Shown here in pieces: positions 37,740 through 49,751 of a stretch of 64,000 bases of DNA. Below the pieces are notes generated by a model. It was not told where the DNA came from, did no database searches, and was given only the letters and a program-made list of their open reading frames with translations. Each line of letters opens with the position of its first letter. The first letter of the stretch is position 1. Source of the stretch: Rhynochetos jubatus (Eukaryota; Chordata; Aves; Eurypygiformes; Rhynochetidae); the NCBI GenBank assembly GCA_027574665.1, contig CM050652.1:41258307-41322306 (forward strand), in the 5' to 3' direction. A program made the translations under genes and the position numbers.

Positions 37740-37754
37740 AATTCATGATGAATT
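37740..37754. promoter_or_regulatory. 15-bp inverted repeat with homeodomain/POU-like halves
   Basis: AATTCAT and ATGAATT are inverted around a central G. Half-sites of this type resemble POU or homeodomain sites. The surrounding 37.7-37.9 kb stretch holds further TTAAT/AATTA words. It is a candidate enhancer site by pattern only. Confidence 0.25.
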
Positions 37755-40700
37755 GAACTTTGAAGGAGAAAGTTTGCCAGCTGATATATTGGCATGCTAG
37801 CGAGGAGTTGCTTTGAGTAAAACAGTCCAATTATTTTCTTATCTTTTCTTCTTAATGAGCTAAGAGATCATTTCTATTCTCAAAAGTCAATTAGGAGAGT
37901 AGCTATAAAGTCTTTATTTGAGGCTGAATCTTGCGTTAGTCTCCTGAAACATGTCCTGAAATATGGATGTCAGAGCGTTGGTTCGTGGCAGCAGCCTGGA
38001 CGGCATGTTAATATTCACTTTACTGGTGTGCAGTAGAGAAGCAAAATCCACTTCCATGGAGTGTGTTGTGAAGGCTGATTTATGTGGTGTTCCCTGTGTT
38101 ATGGATTTTACATGTGTGGGACTAGCTTAACCACAGACTGATGGTCAATGAGCTCTGTCTTCCTCTTGCAGGGCTTGACTTGCATGAGTAGGGAAAGGTG
38201 TACTAAGTTCAAGCTGTCTACTGTGGGCATTTAGTTTAAGTCTTCTACATCACTCATATCTCGCCAGTGTTTCCTGCTTACCCTTTGGATGTACCTGTCT
38301 TTGCTGACTACCTAGGTGATAAAATGCCAAGCTTTGACTCCCTAAATCACATTTAACATGGATGCCTTGAATATGGATCGTCTTACACTCCAAGTAGCTA
38401 CTTACTTCACAGGTGGCTCAGTTTTGGGATTGTGCTTTTTTAGGGCAGTACTGGCTAATTTAAATAACAATTCAGCATAACTGAAGGTGTTCCAGTCCTA
38501 GCCACTGCAGTAGCAACTCATTTGGCAAACATGGAACTAGGCTATACTAACCAAAGCAATTGCTTGTGCTTCATTTCTCTTACCTCTACTTTTTCGATAA
38601 ACAGTTGTGTAGAGATATCCAGAGGCTCTAAGAGAGAGACAGTGGGCACCTGGATCATTTGAGGATTCAGTCACATAAATTAGCCATCTGTGTGCAGCCA
38701 AAGGAAGGGGATAACACCTGACTGCTCATTTTTGGTCTGTTCTTGGTAGGGATTTGTAGATCCTCAAATGCACAGTCATTCAATAAGGTTGGTTTTAGCC
38801 CTGAGTCTTACTCTATTGTTATGACCTCAGTTATCTGATTTGTCCTCAAAGACCATTCCCCCAGCTGCAGAAACACACGTGGGCACTGCTCTGTCTGTAC
38901 TTACTAGGGTAAGGAACAATTTAGAATTGGTTATAAGTGTTTTCATGTTTTGAAAGCTCAGAGCTGCTATAAAAAGGAAGTAAAGGTTGTTTTGTTAAGT
39001 GTGTTTGTCTAGATTCCCTTAATCCCAAAACCATACACAAGGCTCTGAAAATCTGTGAGCTCCACTGACATTAGCAAGAATGTGACTAAGGATTTCTCAT
39101 TCCTAGCAAGACACACAAGGATTGTAGATCTACTGCTGTGGTCTAAAGGCCTTCCTGTGCAGTACAAAGCATGTGACAAATAAGTGCTATTTTTCATCCA
39201 GAGTTACAAACATCCCTAGATTGAACAGTTATTCCAGCTAAATGAATGCTTCAAGAGAAATGGTTCTGGTTTTGTTTTCTAGAGATGCATTCTGCAACCT
39301 GTAGTTCCTGCATCTGTTTGCAAAATTTGGTAGTGTACCAAAGAAAAAAGTATGGCATTGAAGCAGCCGTACTTTTCCAGCAGACTAGACAGCACATTGA
39401 TTGGAGTCTTGCTGCCTTCATATGGCTGATGATCTGCTTGTGAGAATCTTTTTCATTTGCATACTTAGGCCACTTTGGCTGGAGGTTGTCTCAAAAATTA
39501 ATGAAGTGCACCAATGTTGAAACAAATTCCAGGCATTGATGCAGCTTATCAGGATGGTGGGCTTCCCTGAGCTGGCATGTTTAAGGGCTTGCAGGAAAAT
39601 GCTGAAAATAGAAACAGGAAGGTTGAAAGGAACAATACTCCACCATGTCTTGTCTGCAATTAAAAACTGCTTTGATTTTCTGAAACAAGTACTGTGAAAG
39701 GATAATATTTTAGGTATCCATGGAGCGAGCACAGATTGTTAGCACCACTTCCTCTTACCACGTACCTTCAGCATTTGTTGTTCTTCCAATGTAGCGCATT
39801 TTATATTTTCAGCCGTCATGTAAAGAACATTTAGAAAAATTTGTGGTCTGTTTCTGCAGATCTTCATCATGTAGGCTATGATCAAGTACTGTCTGGCTTG
39901 TCTCATTGCATCTGCACCCTAGAGCTCGGTTGTTTGCCTTCCTGCTGTGTGAAATAATATCTTATCCCCTATAAAATATTCCTCATTTGGTTCGTATACT
40001 TCAGCAAGCAAACACAGATTTTTTTTGTTTTTTTTTTTTTCCCCAAGCAAAAGCACTGAATAATTGTGGAAAGCAAACACAAGTGTCATGAGCACAGCTG
40101 AGTGCAATTTATTTTTCCATTTGAGGGAATACTTGTGGGAATATGTTTATAATCTTCATTCAGCTCTTTATACTGATGCTAAGCACTGAGTATTTTGACT
40201 TCAGACACCTTGCTATTTCTAGAACAACTATGCAGTCAGAAGGTCAATGAGAAGATTATTATGGAGAGAGATCTTTTCAGTACTGCACACTAATGAAAAT
40301 GTGGCAAAGAGCAATAGTGGAGACTAACCAACTGTATAGGTAGCAAGTTGTAGATTCTGCAACTTTATGGAGTATTTGATATGACCAAGCATTTGGAACT
40401 TTGCTTGAAGCATTTGGAGCAATTTGTGGAGCGCTGGGATTTGTATAATGTTCATAGCCACCTTCAGCAATTAGAGACAGTGTGGAAGTGATTGTCTTCT
40501 CCAGCTGAAGTGTTACTTCTTGCTTCAAAATGGGCAAGAACTATTCAGGTTTGAAAGATGCAGGCTAGAACTTGAGGATAAGTTTTAGCTAGTGTAAATA
40601 ATCTCACAGGCACACCTGGTGCATCAAAGAAAAACAGATCCTCTGAGCAGAAATAGTATTGGTGATGTTACTGCAAAGAGTCTGGGAAAACTCAAAGAAC

Positions 40701-42357
40701 ATGAGATATATTTCTGTATGAAGATTGTAGCACAGTAGCCATAAGTCGAGCTGGGGATGGAAGGAAATCCACCTCTTGATGCCTATTACATGTTTGGGCA
40801 TGGTTTTTGTAGCTTCTAAGGTGAAGGGGCATTCCTACTGCAGTACAGCTTTCCAGTTCAGATTCAACCCTTTGTATGACTGAAGTGATGGGATAATTAT
40901 CAAAATTATAAAGTTGATAAACCTGAATGTTACTGATGCTGTGTGAGGTTGTAAAAGCCACAAAAGTGTTACCTGTTTAACTTTAATTCACAATTCTTTG
41001 CACATGCACTTTCAGTCAATCATCATTCGGTCAACAGCTTTGCCCAGCCTCGAGAGTCCTTATTTGATATAATGTGTAGATTAAGGGTGTTCAGTCTTAA
41101 AGCAGATATTTGGCATTTTTTGTATTCTGTGTTATTCATTGTACATGGCCCCTTATTTTATTTATCACATGCCATTTGTACACTTTTCAAAAGAGAAAGA
41201 GGTTCTTTTAAGGTGCTTTTTAGTGTAGTGTCTGAGTATCTACAGTTATAAGAGACTTTCTCAAACTCATTTTTGCATGTATTGTATCCATTTTACAGAT
41301 GGAAAGCTGATGTATACCAATACTAAGTCCAAAAATAGCTGCTGGTTTTTGACATGCAGTTTGAGTTGCTGGTAACCTGAATTTTAAGATACCACTGCAG
41401 CACACTGTAGATTTAAAGCACACTTTTGCATTCCTTACATCTTTGCAAGTCAGATGCTAAGCTCCAACGAAAATTAGAAGCACTTTATTGGTATCTGGCT
41501 TGTTAAAAACTCTGGTTAAAGCAGTCAACTAATATCTTGCAGGTTGCAGGGAGTCTAGCACACCAGGGGCTTCAATCATACGTCATGTAGTCCCTTTTGT
41601 TACAGAAATCTTTTAACTTCTTTGAAAAATGACAGGAGGCAGCTTGCTTAAATGCAAAATTCAGATTGATCCCTAGAGCAGACCCCTTATAAGCACTAAA
41701 TTAATGAAGTGTTTCTAGAAGAAAAAATAATATGTGGTTGTGTTATCAAAAACTGTGTTATTAGGTATATTCACAATGAGACTAGTGACTGCTGGGCTAT
41801 TTGCTTGCTCTCCATTTGCTGATGTGAACCCAGAATTAGGCAGCACACAGAAGGCTGAGCTGAGCTGCTGGGTAGTGGGGAAACTTTAGCCATCTAGCTG
41901 GGGGTGGGGGGTGGGAAGACGACTCTTCCAGGCATATGCAAACAGGGATTTTGAAGAGATTTACAAATTATCCAGAATTGAGAGGATTTCTCTTAGAAAC
42001 AGCAAAATGCTCATCCTTATGTGAAGATTATAGCTTGCTAAATTTCAAGGTTCCTCTCCAGTTCCTGTTGGGATTCAAATGTTTTTCAAAAAAAAGGTTG
42101 CCAGAACTTGTCAAAACAAGGCATTTTTTTCTTAGTCTCCCAGATAGCTGAACTGCATTTGTTGACATTTTCTTTTCAAGAAATTGACCTGAGGCTGACA
42201 CCCAACATGAAAAAAAAGCAGATTTTGCCAAAGTTATAAGTAGCTAAAATGTTGTTTTCAAAAGGGAAGTGGTGTCAGGCATTAACACGCAGCAGCAGTA
42301 ACCTGACCTGACATAATGTCTGTAGGATGCATGAAAAAGAGAAAAGTAAATGAAAGA

Positions 42358-42940
42358 TCATAGAATCACAGAATGGTTTGGGCTGGAAGGGACCTTAAAG
42401 ATCATCTAGTTCCAACCCCCTACCATGGGCAGGGACACCCTCCACTAGACCAGGTTGCTCCAAGCCTCATCCAGCCTGGCCTTGAACACTGCCAGGGATG
42501 GGGCATCCACAGCTTCTCTGGGCAACCTGTCCCGGTGCCTCACCACCCTCTCTCTGAAGAACTTCTTCCTGGTATCCAATCTAAATCTCCCCACTTTCCA
42601 TTTAAACCCATTACCCCTTGTCCTGTCACTACAGGCCCTTGTAAAAGGTCCCCCTCCAGCTTTCTTGTAGGCCCCCTTCAGGTACTGGAAGGTGCTGTAA
42701 GGTCTTCTTGGAGCCTTCTCTTCTCCAGGCTGAACAAGCCCAACTCCCTCAGCCTGTCCCCATAGCAGAGGTGTTCCGGCCCTCTGATCATCTTCGTGGA
42801 CCTCCTCTGGACTCACTCCAGCTGGTCTATTTCCTTCTTATGCTGGAGATCCCAGAGCTGGCCGCAGTACTCCGGTGAAGTCTCATGAGAGCGAGAGGGA
42901 GAATCCCCTCCCTTGACTTTCTTGCTGTCTACACTTCTTC
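42358..42940 (-). mobile_element. CR1 LINE 3' region, about 580 bp, antisense
   Basis: The + strand opens with the antisense CR1 terminus (TCATAGAATCACAGAATGG, GGCTGGAAGGGACCTTAAAG, ATCATCTAGTTCCAACCCC) and continues through the well-known downstream text on GGCATCCACAGCTTCTCTGG, CTGAAGAACTTCTTCCT and CTCTTCTCCAGGCTGAAC to about 42940, where similarity fades. This is a 5'-truncated copy in antisense orientation inside the giant NAV2 intron. It is the best-preserved repeat in the window. Open frames of 130 and 123 codons here are by-products of the repeat and not genes. Such a copy is strong evidence of an avian source. Confidence 0.93.
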
Positions 42941-45900
42941 TGATTCGGCTATTTTCATGAAAATTGAAGATGAGTCTTAGCCAGTATATTAAAAACCTGT
43001 ATGAAGTCCCTTAGGTACAGTTTGACAATGAATATTGTTTTGATGAGGGGTAGGAGGAACAAGAACAAAAATTAGGGTGAAAATTTGCTGCAGACTCCCA
43101 GAAATAGGTTTTCACTCTCAAGGTGATGCACATCTAATTCTACCAGATTTGTTTGCCATACATTTGCTATTTTAAAGGAGAAACGAATATGAATTTGTGA
43201 ATCATCAAGATTTTTTTCCAAATTATAAATAAGGGATCTTCATTATCCAAAACTTATAATAACTCATCTGATAGTAACTATACTATCTAACCATGAGGAA
43301 AGAGGGCTGAAAAAGTGGAAGGAGTAAGTGTTGAAAGATAAAAGATTTAGCTGCATGAACAAGTTAAAACAACTCTGGACAATGTACTGAAATAGACACA
43401 AAATAATGATCTTCATTGCCAAAAAGGTGGCCAATATGGTCTGTTTTGTTGGATTTTTCCATTTTCACTATGTTTTTTCAAAAGATTGGTACAAAACTTT
43501 GTGTCAAGTAGGAATCAATTTCTCTAACAGTCCTTAGAAAAATGTCATACAGGAAAGAACGAGGTTTTGGATATTCCTGGGGTTTACAGGCATACTGAAT
43601 ATGCAGTATTCTGAAATAGCAGAAATTTGGGGTATGAAAAGCCCCAAATTTAGAAAACTTCTTAAGCACTGATTATAAAAGAAAACAAACCCAGACAAAT
43701 ATAGTGATGACTCTAAAAGGTCAGTGGAGGTGTCAAAATAATCTTCTGTATATCTTACAAAATGGACATGAGCATTCCCAGAAGCTACTAATAATCCACT
43801 GGTGAGTGAGGTGTGATGAGTGTGAAACACCACAGAGAAGTCATAATAGAAAGGCAACATGATCATAGTCATTTTTGCCTGAAGTCTTCAGCTATAGAGA
43901 ATGTGTTTACATTTTGTGGATCAGGTAGAATATTTCAGAATTTAGAAAATGTGAGTCTTCGTACAGAGAAAAATGAGCATGAAATGAAGTACAAAAAATT
44001 AAAATAACATAACAAAAAATCATGGAGAAACAGAATTTAATGTTGAACTTGGTCCCCTGGGTCTTAGGGTAGACTTAGGAAACTGATAGTCGAGTATTAA
44101 TTGACATGAATGTCATACATTAAAAGGTCATGTTGCTTTTGAAAGGATCCAATATATCTCATTTTGGATCTGATTTATGATTTTTTTTCCCTTTTTTAAA
44201 GTATCTTTTAATGAGGGCATTTTATCTTCTCTAAAACCTAACCACATTTAATATTATTTATGTTTTTATCTACCTTTAAGGTTACCAGTCTTAACACTGT
44301 TATAAAAGGTATATTCCCATGTAGTTCCCATTTGATTAATAGCTTTTAACATCAGTGAAATGTCATATCACATTAGACTGTAAAAAATACAGAAAGTCTG
44401 AATGTCTAGTGCTTAAGAGATGGTTCGTAGAGCAGTCTATAAGGTAATTGCTTAAATATTAAGTTGTATTATTAAATGACTCGTGTATATTACCTGGAAA
44501 TATTGCAGCAGACATATTTATTTATAGTCATTGTACTCATCTGTGGGAAGGGCAGCACTGTAATAAACTCTTGCCCTCTGAAATATGTTTATCTTGGCAC
44601 TGAGCTGGCTTACTAATGTGATTTTCTACCTTTCGTAAAGCGAAGGTAATGCTTGCTGCAGTTGCTGTGATATAAGGCTAGTGCACTGAACTTTCTGGTG
44701 CATCAGCACACTTTTTGTACCATGCAGGTACTGCTGTTACGACTCTCTAAAACCTTTCACGAACAAGTGAGCAAGTAAATTTATTGTTCCAAAACACCAC
44801 GTGTAAAATAAGGATTCACAGATATTTTCCTTGTTTGCTCTGAGTGACCAGTAGCAACAGTACTCAGCTTTAACTCAGCCCTGTGATTGAATTTTAGATT
44901 ATGGGGTTTTTTTGTAAAAGGTGGCTCATGACGTAGGCTACAGCAAAACAAGGATATTATTATGCTCTCCTGTGTTTTGAACTTTACCAGTATGCATAAA
45001 CATGTCACCTAGCTTTGTCTCTCTCTCTAGGAGAGGTAAAACCATAAAGAGGCACCTTTATTGGACAGTTCATCCCACAAACATGAGACATTTTAAGATA
45101 AGATTAATCACCTCCTAGAGGACCCTGCTTCTTTTTACTGGTTAGAGGGGGCACCTAGATAAACAGTTTGAATGAGATACCTAATTTTTATGTAGCTGTA
45201 ACTATAGGGGATGAATCCCACTGGAATTGTTAAGGTGAATGTTTCAAAATCTGTGGCCTGGGAATAATCCAAAACAAGATCAACAGGTGGAGATGCAGCA
45301 AAACTGGGAGTATACTGCTGTATATGGCAATAAGCTGAGTCACAATGTAACACCATGGAGAAGCAGTTGTGTAGAGAAAGGTCTAAGAACACAGATCAAC
45401 CTCCTCTCTGAGCAAAAGTAAGGCTTCTGTGAGAGTAGGTAAATGACATTTCTGTAAGAGTAGCCTTTCTCTCATTTGCATCCTCTGCCTCAATCTCCCA
45501 AAGCAGAAGAGTTGACAGCCTGTGTGTCTTGAGAGTTGTATAACTTGTTCTCTGTCAACTCTGGTGACTGTATTGCCAGGGAATTCTATTTTGATGACAC
45601 TGCACAACAGAACTTTTGGAAATACTGGCTTCCTGCTGACAGTTGATTAGGCTGCAGAAGAGATACTCCTTACGTGGTTTTGTAGCCTGGAAATAATGCT
45701 TTGCCTAGCAATAGCAGGTAGGTTTAATGGGTTTCCCTGCCAGTGTACTGAATGTGATTGTAATGAAGCATCAAACAGCCTGTTTTATTGAGTTACACAA
45801 GTGCTTGCTTAGACCTGATGTTAGTTTTTTTAAAAGGCACCTGGATCTTTTATTAAGTGAACAATCAACCACTTGACAGTGAGTGAATAATTAATTAAAA

Positions 45901-46055
45901 ACTCTGAAAACTAATATTCATTGTACATTAGGAAACATTACTGAAATTTTTCTGGTAAACCTCTTGAAGAATAAGTAATTGCATGTATTGATTTTGTGAT
46001 GTTTTCTGCCTGTTGACACGCAGTATGTAAAGTAGATGTGCTCCTTTCTCTGCAG

Positions 46056-46194
46056 CTGGGATGACAGCAGCTCAGTTAGTAGTGGCCTCAGTGACACTCT
46101 TGACAACCTCAGCACGGATGATCTGAATACCACCTCATCTGTCAGCTCTTATTCCAATATAACTGCCTCTTCAAGGAAGAACACTCATGCCCAG
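46056..46194 (+). CDS. NAV2: NAV2 coding exon 4 of window
   Basis: This 139-nt exon starts with one base completing a Ser codon, then has 46 full codons and ends in phase 0. Acceptor tttctctgcag and donor CAG|gtgagt are strong. The peptide starts WDDSSSVSSGLSDTLDNLST and ends in YSNITASSRKNTHAQ. The block from WDDSSSVSSG to STDDLNT is one of the most conserved stretches across NAV1-3 and is acidic and Ser-rich. The frame stays open into the intron, but the consensus donor marks the end. The preceding intron is 39.6 kb. Confidence 0.94.
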
Positions 46195-49100
46195 GTGAGT
46201 AGCTTTACATTTCAATTTCTTGAAACACCCCATAAGCGTGCAGGACAACAAAGAAAAAAAGTTTATTATTAATGCGTCTGAAACAATGGAATATTCATAT
46301 TTTACAAACTATCACACTTGTGTTCAAGAAGCCCATGGACCTCACTGACCCACCACTGACCCATGGGCTCACACCTCAGATGTCCTGCTCCTGGGGCACA
46401 TCCCACTGCTGAAGGTGCTGGCTGGCAAGACCCTGCTCTGCCCACCTTGTGGGAGCACCCATTTGTTCCAGCCCCAGTCCCTGCTGCACCCTAACACAAA
46501 AAAACCCAAACCCACAATATAAGTGGATCTGTCATGGGTGGATTTCTACCCCCTTCATCCCATTTGGAGTATTTCTTTCAACAGATAGCACAATTTAAAA
46601 TGAGTTTTCATCTTGCATGAACTGACACGTATCAGGGAAGAAATACAAAGGCTCTTCACTGGCAGAAAAGTGGCTGAAGGGAGGAGCCCACATTTGGCAG
46701 AGCTTCTCTTCTCCCCAGTTAGGTCCAGGAATGAGAGTGTCCTATGGGCCCACAAGCTGACAATGCATGGTGTCAAGATGGAGTTCTGAGCAGATAACAG
46801 CCACAAGCTATGTATGTAATACATGCATATGTGTGCATGCATATATATAAAGCCCTTGTGCCAGGTGTCCTAGTATTTCTTCTCAGTTCCCCTAAAAATT
46901 GCAAGGGATGAAAAAGACAATACAGAATGCTTGCAGGACTCAGCTCCCTCCAGAAAAGAAAGAAAAACAGAAGAGTTAGTCCCAATAGAAAAGTATTCTC
47001 TGCCATGTCATCTCCTGTTTACCAGCAGGGAACTTCAGGACTGAACACTCAGCATAGGGGAAGAGTTGTTGCCTCCAGTGATTTGATGTCAAGTATTCAG
47101 GACACAAGATTGACATTCCCAATTCCATTTAGACTCCAGCAGGCAGCAGAGATCTGTTTTATAGATGTACATTGCGGCAGACTTTGTCAACAGGAGAAAA
47201 ACATTTATCATTTCATCCAGACAATGGGGAAATAAAGTTACTTTGGGAATGAATATTACTTTAATCTGCAGCAGGACAGATTTCAGATTGATGTCATACT
47301 CACACAAAGATACTGGCACAGATGCCACCATTCTTTAGCCCTTACCATTGCTTATCCCACCCCATCAGGGTCTCCCATGGTTGCTGACTGGAGATCAGCC
47401 TTTCACATTAACAGTGATGGCCAGATAGTCCTGGCTTACTTGTTCCTGTACATCATCATTATCACCATCACCGGGAAATCTCAGGCTGACTGTTTAACAC
47501 TTTGTGGGTTTTTTACTTGAATGTTCTCACGTTCTAGCTGCTCAGCCAGATACTGTTTCGAATTCGTTCAGTGATAGACAGAGATGCAGCACACGTCCAA
47601 ATGTTGCTTTCCTGCCAGAGGTGCTTTATGTTACAAAGGCTGCAAACAAACAGACCTTTATCAGTTCTGCCTTTACCAGGCAGATTAAGCAGAACGCACT
47701 GTGCTTCATGCTAGCCTATAGTCTCAGACAGCTGGGACGAGCAGAATATGTGTGTTTTGCCAGCTGTTCTCCAGGTGTAAGGCATACTCATGCAACACAG
47801 AGATCCCTTTTGCAGTCTTTTTAAGTGATCTGAGCAGTGTGAGCTGGCTATGGCCTGAGGCAGAAATTGCATATTTTGTTGTTTTCTTATTAAGAGGATT
47901 AACGTTGCTTTTTGGATCCCATGATGGTGTAGAGAGTCTTTTACAAGTATTATACTTGTCATTTCTTGGAAATTACAGAGTTTGCTTTAAAAATGTATAG
48001 CTGTGTTTATAACTACTCATTTATGAGAAAAGTTCTGGGAGCATTACACATGCTGTAACAATAACACTAATGAAAACTCTTTTCTGAAGGACCCTGCGAT
48101 ATTTGTGTAGATGTTTGTTTGGGCTCTTTTCCCGTCAATCCTTACCCAAAATCTGTGCTAGCGTCTCCAAAGCACATACGAAATTAGGGAAGTGCCGAGA
48201 GCTTTTGCATTTTGTACGCCTCAAATGACAAATGTGTAAACAGCAACTGATTATTCTGTTGGTCATCTAATCAGTATTAATCCTACTTATGACAGCAGTG
48301 CCTAGGAAACAGCCACAGAGGGGTCTCTGTGGAGTGGAAGTTGTGGCAACACAGAATAATAAATAGCCCTCCCCTGAATGAGATTCAGTTTGCAATCCTG
48401 CTTAGGTTGACTGTATGAGGACAGGGCTGTGGTTACATCAGACAAAAGTAATGCACAGGGATACCTGAGAGCAGCACCACTTCTTGCTGTTAACGAGGGG
48501 TAGAGGTAAGCAAGAGCAGTGGGATGATGCTGTGAAATAAGGCTCGAGGCAGAGGTCAGGAGGCTGCAGGAAAACACAGGAGGAAGGGTTCCAACGGACA
48601 GCCTGTCAGCACAAAGAGCGTGAGTCTTGTGAAATGCAGAGGGTAGGGTCAGTCCTCAACGTTTCTATTTAAGCTGCTTTCACAGCTTCTATGTTGTCTG
48701 ACACGTTGGGCTGCTCCTTGCAGCACACCCTTATCGGCACACAGCCGGGAAAGCAGATGTGGCAGGGGTGTTAGGTCCTCACTGGGACATCTTCCACATT
48801 ACATTCAGAGCGAGCGTGATCCCAGCTGTTCACCTTAACCCCGCTGATGGGCACTGCTTGTGTAAGCCTCTCCTCTAGCTGCTCTGCTAGCTGATTTAGC
48901 TAGAGTTTCTTGTTAGAAACAATTCATTTCAGTGGAGACAAACCAGTAGAAAAGCCATCAACTGTAGCACTGATAATTTTGCTGTTATCCTTGCTCACTG
49001 ATGGTCCAACATATGCAGTGCTGCTGGGAGCAATATTCCTAATTCAGTCCTTTTGAGTAGGAAAAGGCAAGAAATCAGACTGAGGTAATTTTAGTAGTAT

Positions 49101-49474
49101 ATTTAGAAATTCCCTCATTTGAGCTTTTAGTAAAACTTCTCAGCACGGTGATTCATTCATGAAATTCAGAGGGAGCTGAGGAACAATAGGGTATCACCAC
49201 TGATGATGAGAGTAAATTATGTTTCACTTTATTACAGTTTATCCCTGAAGGAAAGAGTGGAAATCTTTCTAAAAGAAAAGAGAAAAATATGTTCCCCAAA
49301 TGGGAATGTTTTTAAACTTTTGAGATCGGGATACTAATGTTTTAGAAGGAAAGTTGCCATGGCCCTTGCTAGAAATAAATCAACATGCTTATTCTCCTCC
49401 CCACTTGTGATTTAAGAAATCAGCAAATACTGAAGATGCTGATACTGACCATTTCTCATGCAAATCTTTTGTAG
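46195..49474 (+). other. NAV2: NAV2 intron, 3280 bp
   Basis: The intron runs from gtgagt to the acceptor atcttttgtag at 49474. A GC-richer C-biased patch at about 46330-46500, including a tandem CACTGACCCAC/CACTGACCCAT pair at 46343-46364, and a purine-pyrimidine alternating tract at 46820-46849 stand out. The rest is ordinary AT-rich sequence with no gene. Confidence 0.85.
46820..46849. repeat. 30-nt perfect pyrimidine-purine alternation
   Basis: From TACATGCATATGTGTGCATG through the following ATATATA, every step alternates pyrimidine and purine. Such tracts, especially with TG/CA steps, can adopt Z-DNA or cruciform-like structures under supercoiling. It lies about 630 nt downstream of the exon at 46056-46194. 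Confidence 0.65.
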
Positions 49475-49751
49475 CTGAAGACAGACTCGGAGAAGCGCTC
49501 AGTTACAGACAGCGAAACCTGGGGCAGCACTGAAGAACTGAAGAAAGCAGAGGAAGACTTTGACAGCAGCGTGGACAGCAGTGGCAAGTGGAAAGGCCTT
49601 CCCTCGGGGCTGTCGGAAGAGTCGGAGAAGGGGGGACAGAAAGCATCCCTCTCTGTTTCACAAACTGGATCCTGGAGGAGGGGAATGACTGCACAAGTAG
49701 GAACAACTCAGTCCAGACACAAAGCAGGAACCAGTGCGCTCAAGACCCCGG
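49475..49751 (+). CDS. NAV2: NAV2 coding exon 5 of window
   Basis: This 277-nt exon starts in phase 0, holds 92 codons and leaves one base to complete a Gly codon. Acceptor atcttttgtag and donor CGG|gtagga. The peptide begins LKTDSEKRSVTDSETWGS, continues with an acidic ELKKAEEDFDSSVDSSG part, and ends with SLSVSQTGSWRRGMTAQVG and KAGTSALKTPG. The SQTGSWRRGM block is shared by NAV family members. The acidic middle is the part least like the mammalian protein as I recall it. Likely disordered, cytoplasmic. Confidence 0.93.

Larger units (their letters stand above)
6469..46055 (+). other. NAV2: NAV2 giant intron, 39,587 bp
   Basis: The intron runs from donor CAG|gtaaca to acceptor tttctctgcag at 46055. 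Joining the flanking exons gives DADSWDDSSSVSSG, the expected family sequence, so no obligatory exon is missing. It is AT-rich throughout and holds three recognisable CR1 fragments and one doubtful one (11022-11087, 14129-14452, about 15010-15185, 42358-42940), simple repeats, a G-rich tract at 31332-31354 and a tandem duplication at 32241-32304. Between these I see only ordinary intronic sequence: many open frames of 60-115 codons occur on both strands, but none has recognisable protein similarity. Alternative exons, internal promoters and enhancers may exist but cannot be shown from sequence alone. Confidence 0.85.

Noticed and set aside
39418..40961. Series of minus-strand open frames of 104, 86, 65 and 89 codons
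   Set aside because: No recognisable protein motif, no common frame and no splice logic linking them; in AT-moderate intron, frames of this size arise by chance.
41900..41917. G-rich tract resembling a quadruplex
   Set aside because: Only three adequate G runs are present, so the four-run requirement is not met.
42373..42816. Open frames of 130 (+) and 123 (-) codons
   Set aside because: Both fall inside the antisense CR1 3' region and match no protein other than the chance translation of this repeat.
44632..44652. Small hairpin-like TACCTTTCG/GCGAAGGTA inverted repeat
   Set aside because: Stem of about 8 bp with a bulge and no extended arms, so not a plausible microRNA or structured RNA gene.
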